NCBI GenBank assembly: GCA_032622095.1
Contig: CP136069.1
Location: 199,427,239 to 199,491,238 of the forward strand
Origin: Siphonodentalium dalli
Lineage: Eukaryota > Mollusca > Scaphopoda > Gadilida > Siphonodentaliidae
DNA length: 64,000 nt
Direction of reading: 5' to 3'
How positions within the stretch are numbered: the first letter of the stretch is position 1; each line of letters starts with the position of its first letter. The translations under genes and the position numbers were made by a program. The notes below the pieces were generated by a model. That model did not search any database. It saw nothing but the letters and a program-made list of their open reading frames with translations, and was not told the DNA's origin. Positions 30,713 to 40,741 of the stretch are shown piece by piece.

Positions 30713-32017
30713 TCAGCATTACTAAGTCTTCAAGATCCTTTTCGGTGAGAGGTGGGATTTTGTGCGCGTTAAAATGTTTTAAAATAAATGTAGTCAGGGG
30801 TTCTATTTGTCACTTGCATTATGGGAATCAAATTATGCTTTTCCCTCCTGTCGATAACTGTTCGTTGTGAAATTTATCGACGAAATAAATGCCGAGTACA
30901 GTAACTCTCGGAAGCACTCGATTGTCTGCACTGGAGTACAAGTGTTCTCATAAAATCATAAATGTTATTTACGGTACAATTATTTGAGCGACAAATGTAA
31001 TTAAATAAATTGTTAAGATATAAAGTTATATAGAAAGCTTTTTTTTCTTTAAAGAGATACGAAGATATATCTATATGTAATAATTTAATTGGATAAATTG
31101 AGTGAACAGATTCACATTTTAACGAGAACTCGCGTGACTCATTTTGACAGCCATTTTTGAGTGACATCCATTGGAAGGTTCTAAAACGGAGATTTTATGT
31201 AAACATTGTTAATTCTAGGAGTGTTTTACTGGAAGAATACATTTCTCTATGCAGTCATGAGCTGGGGTCTCGAACTTTGGGTTTGTATATATTTTGTTTC
31301 TGCTTGCTGTCAATGTTATAAATACGTGTTTATCAGCTGAAATGTTGAAAGTCTATCCGGTATTCTCAATTTTGTCTCGACCAATCATCGTGGGGAGTGG
31401 GTTGTGATTGTATCCTCAAAATCCATCTGTATTCAGATATCAAGACCATGATACACATGGTAGCCATACAAACTGAACACCATCTGAATTTGTGTTTACA
31501 CCTTTCAAAGCAATTGATTGTTTCTTTGATTTTAAAAGGCATTTTCAATGTTATTGAAATAATAAAAAATTCACTATAATTCTGTATTGAGTTCAGAGTT
31601 GACTAGTCTATTGTCAGAAAATTAGTAATTCACTAATTGTATGACTATGAGTATGACTAATGTCTACAGACTACACTGAATTTGTGACTAATGTCAGTCA
31701 CTAATGAGAGTTTAAGGGCTAGACTGGACCAGGCTACACTGCTAGTACCGCTGTCTTTCAATTCATTGACATTCAGACCAACACTCAGCACTTAACAGAT
31801 TCCGAATTTGACTTATTGGGCAATTCTCCAGGTGTTGATTGGGAGTATTTCTGAGAGTTGATAGTATTTGTGAGTCAACTCTCTTCACAATCACATATCA
31901 TGCGCTGGTCAGGCCAAAAATGCTGTAGACCATTGTGGCAGGTAAGACTGCATAAGCCAATTGCTGATATGGATATTGAATCTTGAATATTCACAGGGCC
32001 CCTCCTCTACATATAAT
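30713..32017. other. Intergenic, nothing recognised
   Basis: AT-rich. The frames at 31366-31579 overlap on both strands and lack family features. There is no matched repeat apart from a GAATATTCACAGG word near 31985 that also flanks the TIR element at 4640. Confidence 0.4.
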
Positions 32018-32168
32018 TACAGTAATGCTCTAATTAATCGACTCCTTAACCACAGCAGAATTATGGGTAACTCAGGATTTAGTTGGAAATATGGCTTGTT
32101 GCCAATCATCGGATAGCTCTCGGTGAGAGCTTTCCGATGGATGGCAACAAGCCATATTTCCGACATAT
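32018..32168. mobile_element. Family C hairpin MITE, copy 1 (right end lost)
   Basis: TA then CAGTAATGCTCTAATTAATC, the CCTTAACCACAGCAGAATTA arm and the loop region GATAGCTCTCGGTGAGAGC. The right arm breaks off after CCATATTTCCGAC. Confidence 0.85.
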
Positions 32169-32479
32169 AAACCAACACCTGTCAAAAAATGTCAACGAAT
32201 TCCAAATTGGCGCGAAGTTCAAAGGTGACAGTTCCGGTAGCTATGAAATATTATAATTTCCGGATGTCTTATTCGATACCGGGCACCGGAACGAAGTGCG
32301 GGGCGGGGAATAATTAACTATTATTCTAATAATATATACATTACTGTATAAAGACAGTTCTATGTGAAGTTGTCCCATTGATGGAAGTTAAGGTGATACT
32401 AGTATAGCAGGCAAAGTCCTCATGGCATAACCGTTTTTCCCATTTGTGCCATTAAAATTCTATTAAGCAACTTGACCCA

Positions 32480-33040
32480 CACATATTCTCAAAATAAGTG
32501 ACAGCATTGGAACCGCATTGAAAAATTACCATCAATGCGGTTTTAGAATTAGTGCATCGGATCCCAACAGCGACAGGCATGTTTTGTCTACCAAGCGATC
32601 TGACGGCCAGATATATTGTCATATAAAATGGCCATTGTTTCATTTTATTTTTGAGTAAGATCATTCTCATTTGGTTGAGGTCCTCCCGTAATTTCAATTC
32701 GGTCAAGTAGCTTAGGTACAACGCGCTAAAAATTCCTAGCAAAGGCAACCACATGCTCTATATTGTACTTCACAATTTTTTAGCAATATACATGTACACA
32801 TATTCTCAAAATAAGTGTCCCTTCGACCGCGTTGGAACTTCGTTGAGACCGCATTGAGAATTTACCGTCAACGCGGTTCTCGTGTTAACGCAACGCAGTC
32901 GTAACATTACTCCAACGCGGTCAAGGTAACCATCAATGCAACATAACGCGGTCGGCATAACCGTCAACGCAACAAACGCGGTTGACGTAACCGTCTACAC
33001 AAAAACGCGGTCGAGAAAGAGATAACCGTCAACGAAATTG
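32480..33040 (+). repeat. AACGCGGT-motif region (family D)
   Basis: Two related starts, CATATTCTCAAAATAAGTG at about 32484 and 32802, each followed by words such as GGAACCGCATTG and CCGTCAACGCGGTT. The second leads into an array of AACGCGGTC/GACCGCGTT words to about 33015. A related inverted array occurs at 37560-37730 (complement of AGTGTCCCTT there), so these may be the two ends of one large, much-interrupted TIR element. Confidence 0.45.
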
Positions 33041-33208
33041 ATCGAATTAATAGAGATGCAATTGAGATTTCTAACAAACAGAGAACTTTGAGTTCACGTC
33101 ACAATGTACATTTACATGCATTCTTTGAAAATTTAATATTCAGCGTCACATCCGATAAAAGGTCGATTACCTGTACGCCAAGTGTCCGATGTATGAAATC
33201 TTCGTGAA

Positions 33209-33330
33209 CAAGCCTTGAAATAGGGTGTCTGTCATTTGCAGAATGAGGTCCCCAGAGGGTGAATTTAGTGATGCTACCCCGCATAGCGGGCTAGCATCAC
33301 CAAATTCACCCTCTGGGGACCTCATTCTGC
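33209..33330. mobile_element. Family B half element
   Basis: Left TIR CAAGCCTTGAAATAGGGTG, CTGTCATTTGCAG and one complete palindrome (33239-33330) around GCATAGCGGGC. The second half is missing. Confidence 0.85.
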
Positions 33331-33375
33331 TTACACACTTACACCTTACACCTTGTTTGTGAAGATATAACACAT

Positions 33376-33733
33376 ACATGTACCGCTATACTTAAAGTAA
33401 TTGACCACCAATAACGTGGTGTCACCCCGTTAATATGGCGGTACTATACCGCTGTATCCTCCAAAACCGCGGTACTGATACCGCTTGTTAACGCGAACAA
33501 GTATGTGTGAGTAAATACCTCCCCTCAAACAGTTCCATGAAAATCACTGCGGTATTCAACAAAATTAATGCGGTGCCCGCTAAAAGACCGCGGTATCATT
33601 ATCGCCCAATACCGTAACTCCACCGCCATGACCGTCTTGATACCACTACCGTTTATTACCGGTATTACCGCGGTCATGACCGGGGTATCACCCCGTTTTT
33701 CTGGTCAATTACTTTGAGAATAGCGGTACATGT
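33376..33733. mobile_element. TIR MITE with ACCGCGGTA motifs (family E)
   Basis: Left end ACATGTACCGCTATACTTAA continues AGTAATTGACCA; the right end is the complement with two changes, ending TAGCGGTACATGT. TIRs of about 45 bp bound a 270-bp interior full of GCGGTA/TACCGC words in both orientations (33435-33680). No ORF. Confidence 0.75.
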
Positions 33734-34067
33734 GTAAACGACACATGAAGATCTACAGTGATGTAAATAATTAAAAACATTACGTGTAATTATCCATGTG
33801 TTCGAGCAGCGCTCTGGCGTGGTAACCAATGATTTGTCACTTTTACTGACAGACCGCAGATCAAAAGCCTGTCGCGAATGATTGACAGCGGTGTTAATGA
33901 ACTCAAATACAATATGGGGCGTGTCTTCGGTGAATCCCGAAGCTTCCAAACGCAATGAATGTTTAACAGGAAAGAATTTATTCAACTATGATGGAAAGGC
34001 TAAATCATGAAATCATCCTGAGATGATGGCATGTAGCCGAATATGTGTACCTGTTCACATACCTATC
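33674..34067. other. Intergenic to right of family E
   Basis: The minus-strand frame 33674-33985 begins in the TIR and has no recognisable domain. No gene called. Confidence 0.35.
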
Positions 34068-34284
34068 TACAGTAATGCTCTAAGTAATCAACTTCTTAAC
34101 CACAGCAGAATTATGGGTAACTTTTCAGGATTTAGTCGGAAATATGGCTTGTTGCCATTCATCGGAAAGCTCTCTCTGAGAGCTTTCCGATGAATGGCAA
34201 CAAGCCATATTTCCGACTAAATCCTGAAAAGTTACCCATAATTCTGCTGTGGTTAAGAAGTCGATTACTTAGAGCATTACTGTA
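34068..34284. mobile_element. Family C hairpin MITE, copy 2 (complete)
   Basis: TA at both ends (34068-34069, 34283-34284). Arms of about 100 bp are almost perfect complements: CAGTAATGCTCTAAGTAATC, CCACAGCAGAATTATGGGTA, GATTTAGTCGGAAATATGGC and CATTCATCGGAAAGCTCTC around TCTG. CAGTA termini with a TA duplication resemble pogo/Tigger members of Tc1/mariner. Confidence 0.9.
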
Positions 34285-34378
34285 CCTGGAGTTTTTAGAT
34301 CAAGAAATTGGAAACACATGCATGCTATTTGGTTTGGCTTATCTTATTTTATATTACCTATGATTAAACTCTTTCATG

Positions 34379-34788
34379 TACCCCGCTCGACAAAACACTG
34401 AAAACAGATGTCAATTGGCACCGCGGTGTATTTGCTGTTCGGCCGCGGTGTCAGCGTTTGTAACTGCGGTTGAGCACCGCGGCCGAACGGCAAGTACACT
34501 GCGGCCGAAGGCAACTACACTTTGGCCGAACGGCAAGTACACCATGGCCGAATGGCAACTACAACGCGGCCAAATGGCATGTACACCGTGGTTAGATTTC
34601 TGGTTTGTATCATCTTTTTTCAGTTTAATGAATGTACACCGCGGCAACTACACCATGGCCGAATGGCAAGTACACTGCGGCCCAACTGTAGTTAGCCGGT
34701 GGAGCCGCAGTGTTGTTGCATTTTGGCCGCGGTGGCAACGCTAACCGCACCGTGGTTAAGTGGACACTTGTTTTGTCCAGCAGGGTAT
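34379..34788. mobile_element. CCGCGGTG-rich TIR MITE (family F), copy 1
   Basis: Left end TACCCCGCTCGACAAAACAC, right end the complement of TATACCCTGCTGGACAAAAC. The interior holds many GCACCGCGGTG, GCGGCCGAACGGCAAGTACA and CAACTACAC words in tandem-like order. Same family as 43455-43739. The ORFs on both strands across it are artefacts of these words. Confidence 0.8.
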
Positions 34789-35457
34789 ATGTAACATATT
34801 ATAACAATGTTTCCTAATCCTATCCTGACATTGTTGTCATTCTGTATTGTACACATTACAAGAAACATCCCATCGAGAGCCCCCGGCCCTTTTATATGAT
34901 CAAGCGACAACACGTGTTCATTATCACAGAGTCAAAGGCTGCATGAAATATGCGGAAAGGAATATTATACACAATGTAGAAACCGACAATTGTCAATAGA
35001 TTTAACCCACACAAAAATGCACGTCAATTAAAATAGTACACACCAGGCTACTTTCTTCTTCATGTATTAACTGGCATTATGGCGGTGGTGGGGGTAGAAT
35101 ACGCAAAACGATTAACAGCTGTACGTGTCTCTGATTAGTGTTTTCACCTTTGAAACACATAAATGTACGGAACCGCACATGAATATAACATTCTTGTCAG
35201 TTTTGTATGTTCGGTCATAGACCGGTACTAGTATGTACAATTTGAGTAATTGTCTCCTTTTATATCGTGTCAGTTCCGGTGTCAAACGAAACTGTTTTCT
35301 ATAGCATTGCCATGTAACAATAAAGAGCGTTCATATACTTTACGAACCAACAATCATTATAAAATAAACACGATTTGTGGTTTATTCTGAAGAATACCAG
35401 GACTTGATTAATTCATCGGCATAATTCTATACATGCATAAAGTTCATAAAATATTTT
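34789..35457. other. Intergenic / possible 3' UTR of 35.5-kb exon
   Basis: No gene seen. On the minus strand TTTATT at 35381-35386 reads AATAAA, about 72 nt beyond the stop codon of the exon candidate at 35458-35670, in the right place for a poly(A) signal. Confidence 0.35.
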
Positions 35458-35670
35458 TCAGAGATCGCTGCCTGTTGACTTTGCATGAAAAACCATATCT
35501 TCCCCATCGTGATCCTCTATTTCACCACGCGCTCGTGTTGCGACATCGTCTCGTCTTTTGAAGTTATTATTAAATTTAGTTCCTCCTCCCAGCTTGTCTT
35601 CTGTATTGATTGACAGCTGCAAATTTGGAGTGTTATGTTTGAAATATTCAATCTCTGTTGCGCACACGTG
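35458..35670 (-). CDS. Possible terminal exon, unidentified
   Basis: On the minus strand GCGCAACAG|AG (near 35655) resembles a 3' splice acceptor. The frame then reads EIEYFKHNTPNLQLSINTED, KLGGGTKFNNNFKRRDDVAT, RARGEIEDHDGEDMVFHAKS and stops at 35458. Composition is charged and protein-like, and the region carries no repeat known elsewhere in the window. An AATAAA lies 72 nt downstream. No family recognised and no upstream exon identified, so this could be a chance frame or a retrocopy piece. Confidence 0.28.
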   Translation of the reverse strand, partial: HVCATEIEYFKHNTPNLQLSINTEDKLGGGTKFNNNFKRRDDVATRARGEIEDHDGEDMVFHAKSTGSDL

Positions 35671-35856
35671 GGCGTCTCAAGTAGATTGATATTCCGAATT
35701 TCTTCCTATTACAATGCACAGGTTTGTCTTCCTTTGATTATTTGTCAGACATTTAATTAGGGCGATGGTGCTAATATGATGTTGATTCTCTATGTCTGTG
35801 CATTCCAATGCTTCCTCATAAGTATTTATTGTCCCTTGAAAAATTTATTTATGGGG
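35671..35856. other. Intergenic, nothing recognised
   Basis: No supported feature; ends at the target duplication of the next element. Confidence 0.4.
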
Positions 35857-36619
35857 GACTATTGCAAGCCTGGATATAAGAGGTCGGACACGGTCATTGA
35901 CCGAGCCAAATACACCGATGACCGGCGCCGCCTTATTATCGTCCGTCAGTTTGTCCGGCGCCCATTATCTTCACAAAAAATGTTTTTCTCGTTTGACGTA
36001 AGATACACGGAGATGTCACAAGTTAAATCAGCACAATTGTAATATATTCCACAAGTTAAGGGTGTTAGTTGGACATTTAGCGGAAGAAATTCCGAAAAAA
36101 TTCATACCGGGTAGTTTTTAAATCGCCGCGTTTTGAAACATGTGCTCGTGTTTACTTGGGGGAAGCACGGCATAGGATTTTTTCTGCGGACTATTTTGCG
36201 CTACTATATCGGACAACTTCCGATAAATCTGATCCGATCCGGCCAATTTGAAATTAGCAATGGGCAGTTCAGTGACTTAGCACAGTACATAATGTATGCA
36301 AAAGTCCCGATCACGTATAGTAATCCTAATTTTCCGATTTGATCGACATTAATAGTTTCAGTAACTTGAGTAAGTGATATAATTAAGCGTCGTTTCGGCT
36401 AAAAGTGATGTAAAACACCATAATTCATAACATGGTACATCAATGAATCTAATGTGTGCATTGGAATCAATGGAATGGGCTAAAAAACAACTAATTGCTG
36501 CTATTTATTGATACCAGGTAAATGACAGACAAACTTTTCAAATGTCAGACGCCGAATCTTTGGTGCCTGTCATTTTGTCAGACACTCAAAAACAAATTAT
36601 ATCCAGGCTTGGACTATTG
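35857..36619. mobile_element. hAT-like element with perfect 8-bp TSD
   Basis: Element 35865-36611 (747 bp). Left end CAAGCCTGGATATAA, right end the complement of CAAGCCTGGATATAA. GACTATTG flanks both sides exactly (35857-35864, 36612-36619). The termini match those of family B (compare 63800-63826), but the interior has no GGTCCCCAGAGGGTG palindrome. Its ends carry GGTCGGACAC and GTCAGACACTC. No transposase frame is seen. Confidence 0.82.
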
Positions 36620-37560
36620 TAATCAGCCGTGCGTGAGTGTATCCGTCCATGTGTGCATCCGTCCGGAATTATAACTCCAGTAATGATCATCCGATTTTAT
36701 TTAAACTTGGTATGTACATGTACCGTAGGTGTATTAACCAAGAACACAGGTGCTCTGCAATTCTGGGTTTGATCCGATGTTCTTTTATGGAGTTATTTCC
36801 CTTTTTTCAACTTTTTTTTACTTAGAAAATTTCTCACTTTTTCGGTTTCCGGATGATATCTCAAGTTTGGATCCTTTAATTGCAAATACCGACCAGTCAT
36901 ATCAAAATACAGGTTGAGTTCGAATTTGAGTTTGATCCCATGATTTTTCCTAGAGTTATGGAGACTTTTTTCGACTTAGAAAATTCAATTTTCTTCTTTT
37001 TTCTTTGGTTTCCGGATGATAACTCAAGTTTGGACTGTTCAATTGAAAATTCCGTTTTTTTTTGTGAGTTATTGATATCAAAATACAGGTCAAATTTGAG
37101 TTTGATCCGATGATTTTTCTCAGAGTTATGGGCCTTTCGACTTTGAAAATTAATTTTTATAATTTTCTTCATGGTGTAATCAACTCCTCCTACAGTTTTG
37201 ATCGTAGATATTTGAAACTTCAGAGTATTGTTACCCACATATTGGAGATGTGCAGCATGTATATAGATGACAGAAAAATTATTTCTTTATGGAATTATTA
37301 ACCCTTTCGATTTAGAACATTTCAACTTTTTTTTTAATTTCTTTAACAAAGCGGCGTTAACTTGCCACATTTTCGGGGGACACTGTGGTCAGCTGACCTT
37401 TTATTTCATCAACCGTGAACAGGACGACTTATTTCCTTTAAAGGGTTTATTTATTGTGTCATCTTTGATATTTTTCCCCAACATCATTTTGAGTGGTGTA
37501 CGAACGGAGACTGGGAGTTGGAAAATATCACGGAATTATTCAAATGTGAAAGTAAATAAC
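36620..37560 (+). repeat. Diverged tandem repeats, possible Helitron-type interior
   Basis: Three loosely repeated blocks share GGTTTCCGGATGATA-CTCAAG, ATATCAAAATACAGGT, TTTGAGTTTGATCC-ATG and GAGTTATGG-CTTTTTTCGACTT (starts near 36770, 36905 and 37085). The left side has GTGTATCCGTCCATGTGTGC and AACTTGGTATG, like the leader of Helitron 3. Ends are not resolved. Confidence 0.5.
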
Positions 37561-37730
37561 TCCGAGCAACACGTTAAACTTCAACGCGGACCACGTTAAA
37601 CTTCAACATGGTCCGCGTTAAACTTCAACGCGGTCCTAACGTACACTTAACGCATTATCAAACTGGCGACTGCATTGCATTGACATTACCACCGCTTTGT
37701 TAACGGCTGACAACCGTGTTAAAAGGGACA
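37561..37730 (+). repeat. AACGCGGT/GTTAAACTTC motif region
   Basis: GCGGACCACGTTAAACTTCA is repeated three times, followed by CAACCGTGTTAAAAGGGACA. The end is the complement of TGTCCCTT plus an AACACGG word seen at 32815. Possible right end of family D. Confidence 0.45.
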
Positions 37731-38477
37731 CTGTACCTGCCCTTTCCGGAAAGGAAAATAAAGGTCGTAACTCGGGAGAGGGGAAACACACAATCTTTTA
37801 AGGATGGCCCCACCTGGTGCCAAATGTTTAGGTGTTTTAAGTCTGACTTTCAAAGGCAGCATTACTTCATTGTTTGCACCAGTATCTTGCTCTCATACTA
37901 CAGTAGTAGTACGGGCTCAATGACAGCCAGGCAGTGATAATACTCTACATGATGATGTTTAACCTAAATATTTGGTCATCCAATTAGTGAACTAACACAA
38001 TGTTTGTACTCCCAACCAAGCTGTATGCATTGTCTCTTGAGCTGTTAGAAGTGGACAATAAGTACTTGTAGATGCATGTTGTACACAGGGGTCATGACAA
38101 GCTACAAGTACCCTGCAATGCATTGTGTCTACAGGCTAATTACATGTATCTTTATAGATTTTTCAAAATTTGACATTTTCAGCTAATCTGGCTGAATTTT
38201 TTTCACGTGCCTATATTAGGCCAAAGGAAATTAACTGTTTAGTTGGAAATATTTTAAAATTAGGGTTGGTATTCCAGAAGTTAGGATTAAAATTGGGAAT
38301 AAATTATAAAAAAATCACTGAATTAAAAAAATAAACATTGATGAGAATCTAGTTAATTATCTATTGTGACCTTCAGTATTTAATAGGTGATTCAGCGGAA
38401 CCAGACATGTTAACTCTAACGATTTTGGGATGAGACTTGCAATTTCATACCCCATCTCTCACCCTCACGATCATGTA
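37731..38477. other. Intergenic, nothing recognised
   Basis: No ORF or repeat that I can support. Confidence 0.4.
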
Positions 38478-38583
38478 AGAGCTTTCCGATGAATGACAAC
38501 AAGCCATATTTCCGACTAAATCCTGAAAAATTACCCATAATTCTGCTGTGGTTAAGGAGTCGATTATTTAGGGCATTACTGTA
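38478..38583. mobile_element. Family C MITE, copy 3 (right arm only)
   Basis: From GAGCTTTCCGATGAATG to GGGCATTACTGTA: exactly one hairpin arm with its TA. Confidence 0.85.
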
Positions 38584-38953
38584 TGCATGCTGCGTGTGCT
38601 TCATCAATGCATTGGACATCATTGCCCTTTTGATATCCGCCATATATTATCTCAGCTACTTGACATTTATGATATTTATATTGTACACCCATAATAACTC
38701 CTATCATACAGAGCTTGACAACATCTGTGTAAAGATAGTAGTTATTGTCACTGAACCATGAAAGCAATGCTCAGAGCATACACATAGAGGAGATATATAT
38801 CATACAGTGTAGTTCTGAACATTCCTTCTCCTTGTAAACACTATGTGCATAATTCATTGAGTTTTTGTATCATGACTGGCTGGCTTCAGTTCTAGATACA
38901 GGAAGGGTGATAGCAATTTATTTATAAACACTCTCTTTTGGGATACTGGTGGG
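38584..38953. other. Intergenic, nothing recognised
   Basis: No supported feature. Confidence 0.4.
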
Positions 38954-39400
38954 CAAGCCTTGCATTAGTATGTCTTGTCTTATTGCTGAATGAGGTCCCC
39001 AGAGGGTGAATTTAGTGACGCCTTCTGCACGGCGGACTAGCATCACCAAATTCACCCTCTGGGAACCTCATTCTGCTTAGGCCTCCATTGCTATGGAAGA
39101 CCTATGATCAGATTGAAGTTCCCCAGTTGATGTTCACCCAATAGTCTCCTTGATTATGCCTTTTATCTTCTGCAAATTTTAATATAAAGGGATATAGATA
39201 CTTCCCAGAAGGGAAAAGGTATCTAAAAACAATGTTATTGTTGAGACTATAACTACTTCCCAGAAGATGAGGCCTAAGCAGAATGAGGTCCCCAGAGGGC
39301 GAATTTGGTGATGCTAGCCCCACTGTGTGGGATTGCATCACTAAATACACCCTCTGGGGACCTCATTCTGCAAATGACAAGACACACTATTTGCAGACTT
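38954..39400. mobile_element. Family B MITE, long form
   Basis: Left terminus CAAGCCTTGCATTAG; palindromes at 38985-39076 and 39278-39371; a spacer of about 200 bp with GGTTCCCCAGTTGATGTTCA-type and CTTCCCAGAAGGGAAAAGG words; right side GCAAATGACAAGACACACTA. The left terminus is altered, and no target duplication is readable. Confidence 0.8.
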
Positions 39401-39526
39401 AGACGCTAACCTCTCTCACATTATCGATTCTGTCCAGATTCTTGTAATTTGGAGAAAGTTCAATAATAATTTTGTTGCTGATATCAAAGGCTTACCACAT
39501 AATACCAGAATCATGTTCAAACCGCA

Positions 39527-39530
<4 letters not shown>

Positions 39531-39562
<32 letters not shown>
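39531..39562 (+). repeat. Poly-G tract
   Basis: More than 30 consecutive G, followed by GAGATACCCAGGGGGG. The length may be a sequencing or assembly estimate. Confidence 0.8.
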
Positions 39563-39563
<1 letters not shown>

Positions 39564-39574
39564 GATACCCAGGG

Positions 39575-39885
39575 GGGAGATATCATGTTCAAACCGGTCC
39601 ATAAATAATTAGTTTATACCAGAATCATGTTCAAACCGGTCCATAAATAATTAGTTTATACCAGAATCATGTTCAAACCGGTCCATAAATAATTAGTTTA
39701 TACCAGAATCATGTTCAAACCGGTCCATAAATAATTAGTTTATACCAGAATCATGTTCAGACCGGTCCATAAATAATTAGTTTATACCAGAATCATGTTC
39801 AAACCGGTCCATAAATAATTAGTTTACCACATAATAGCAGAATCATGTTCAAACCGGTCCATAAATAATTAGTTTCCCAAATAAT
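39575..39885 (+). repeat. 42-bp minisatellite
   Basis: About seven units of ACCAGAATCATGTTCAAACC GGTCCATAAATAATTAGTTT at 42-bp spacing (39626, 39668, 39710, 39752, 39794), nearly identical; one unit has a CAGACC variant and the last is offset. Confidence 0.92.
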
Positions 39886-40132
39886 TGTCAGATTTGCATG
39901 GGACTATTTTGTCTACTTATACCATAGTATTATTTCGCGCTCCGCGTGTATAATGTTTCGCTGATTCTTGGTATACATAGGCCATGGGCATTTTATTTAT
40001 AGAAATGGGAATTTTTGGGACGGATTAAAGGTCGAACTGCAACCCGGAGGCCGAGTCCAGTAAAAGGTGTAGTCGGGAATTCTGCATTTGAATTTGATGG
40101 CCATGTGACGTCTGTCAACAGTAAAATTTAGG

Positions 40133-40551
40133 TTAACCCTTTACCCAACAGAACGGCCCCTGTGCCAATGCATTCTCTTATATACAGTATGCGAGTCGAC
40201 CATAGGTCGCCTCGCATATATAAGAGAATGCATTGGCTTAACACATATTAAAAATGATAAAATTGTCAAAGAATGTAGAAAATATTATAAGAAAAAATGG
40301 TAAAAAGTGTTAAAAAAAGATTTTTTTAGGCCAATGCATTCTCTTATATATGCGAGGCGACCTATGGTCGACTCGCATATATAAGAGAATGCATTGGCAC
40401 AGGGCATAACTGTAACCATCACAATGTGGTCAATGGACCGGTTCCAATGATATCCATATTTGTATGGTTCTATTGAGACAGACCGAAGATATTTTAGGCT
40501 GTTGAAGCTTTATTTGGGCGTTTTTGGCCGGTTTGTTGGGTAAAGGGTTAA
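40133..40551. mobile_element. Family A piggyBac-like MITE, copy 3 (complete)
   Basis: TTAA|CCCTTTACCCAACAG at the left and CTGTTGGGTAAAGGG-type end then TTAA at the right. Two inner palindromes (40157-40236 and 40330-40400), a spacer AAATGATAAAATTGTCAAAG, and the right subterminal block GGTTCCAATGATATCCATAT, GACAGACCGAAGATATTTTA. No coding capacity. Confidence 0.92.
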
Positions 40552-40590
40552 ACAAATGAAAATGTTCAAATTATGGTCTAAAAACAATAT

Positions 40591-40741
40591 ACAGTTGTCG
40601 CCCGTTGTCGAGGGAGACATTGAGATTTGTCACCCACTCGAGAACGGAATGTCTCCCGAGGTGCTTCTCTCCTAGGGAGACATTCCGTTCTCGAGCGGGT
40701 GACAAATCTCAATGTCTCCCGAGAAGAAGGGCAACAACTGT
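40591..40741. repeat. Long imperfect palindrome (hairpin)
   Basis: Arms of about 65 bp: ACAGTTGTCGCCC, GGGAGACATTGAGATTTGTC, CTCGAGAACGGAATGTCTCC, and their complements, around CTCTCCTAG. A related GGCGGGCGACAAAAACAATG word cluster at 41570-41640 may be the far end of the same element. Confidence 0.75.

Noticed and set aside
39575-39885. CRISPR-like array
   Set aside because: The 42-bp units are contiguous with no unique spacers, and the genome is animal-like; it is a minisatellite.
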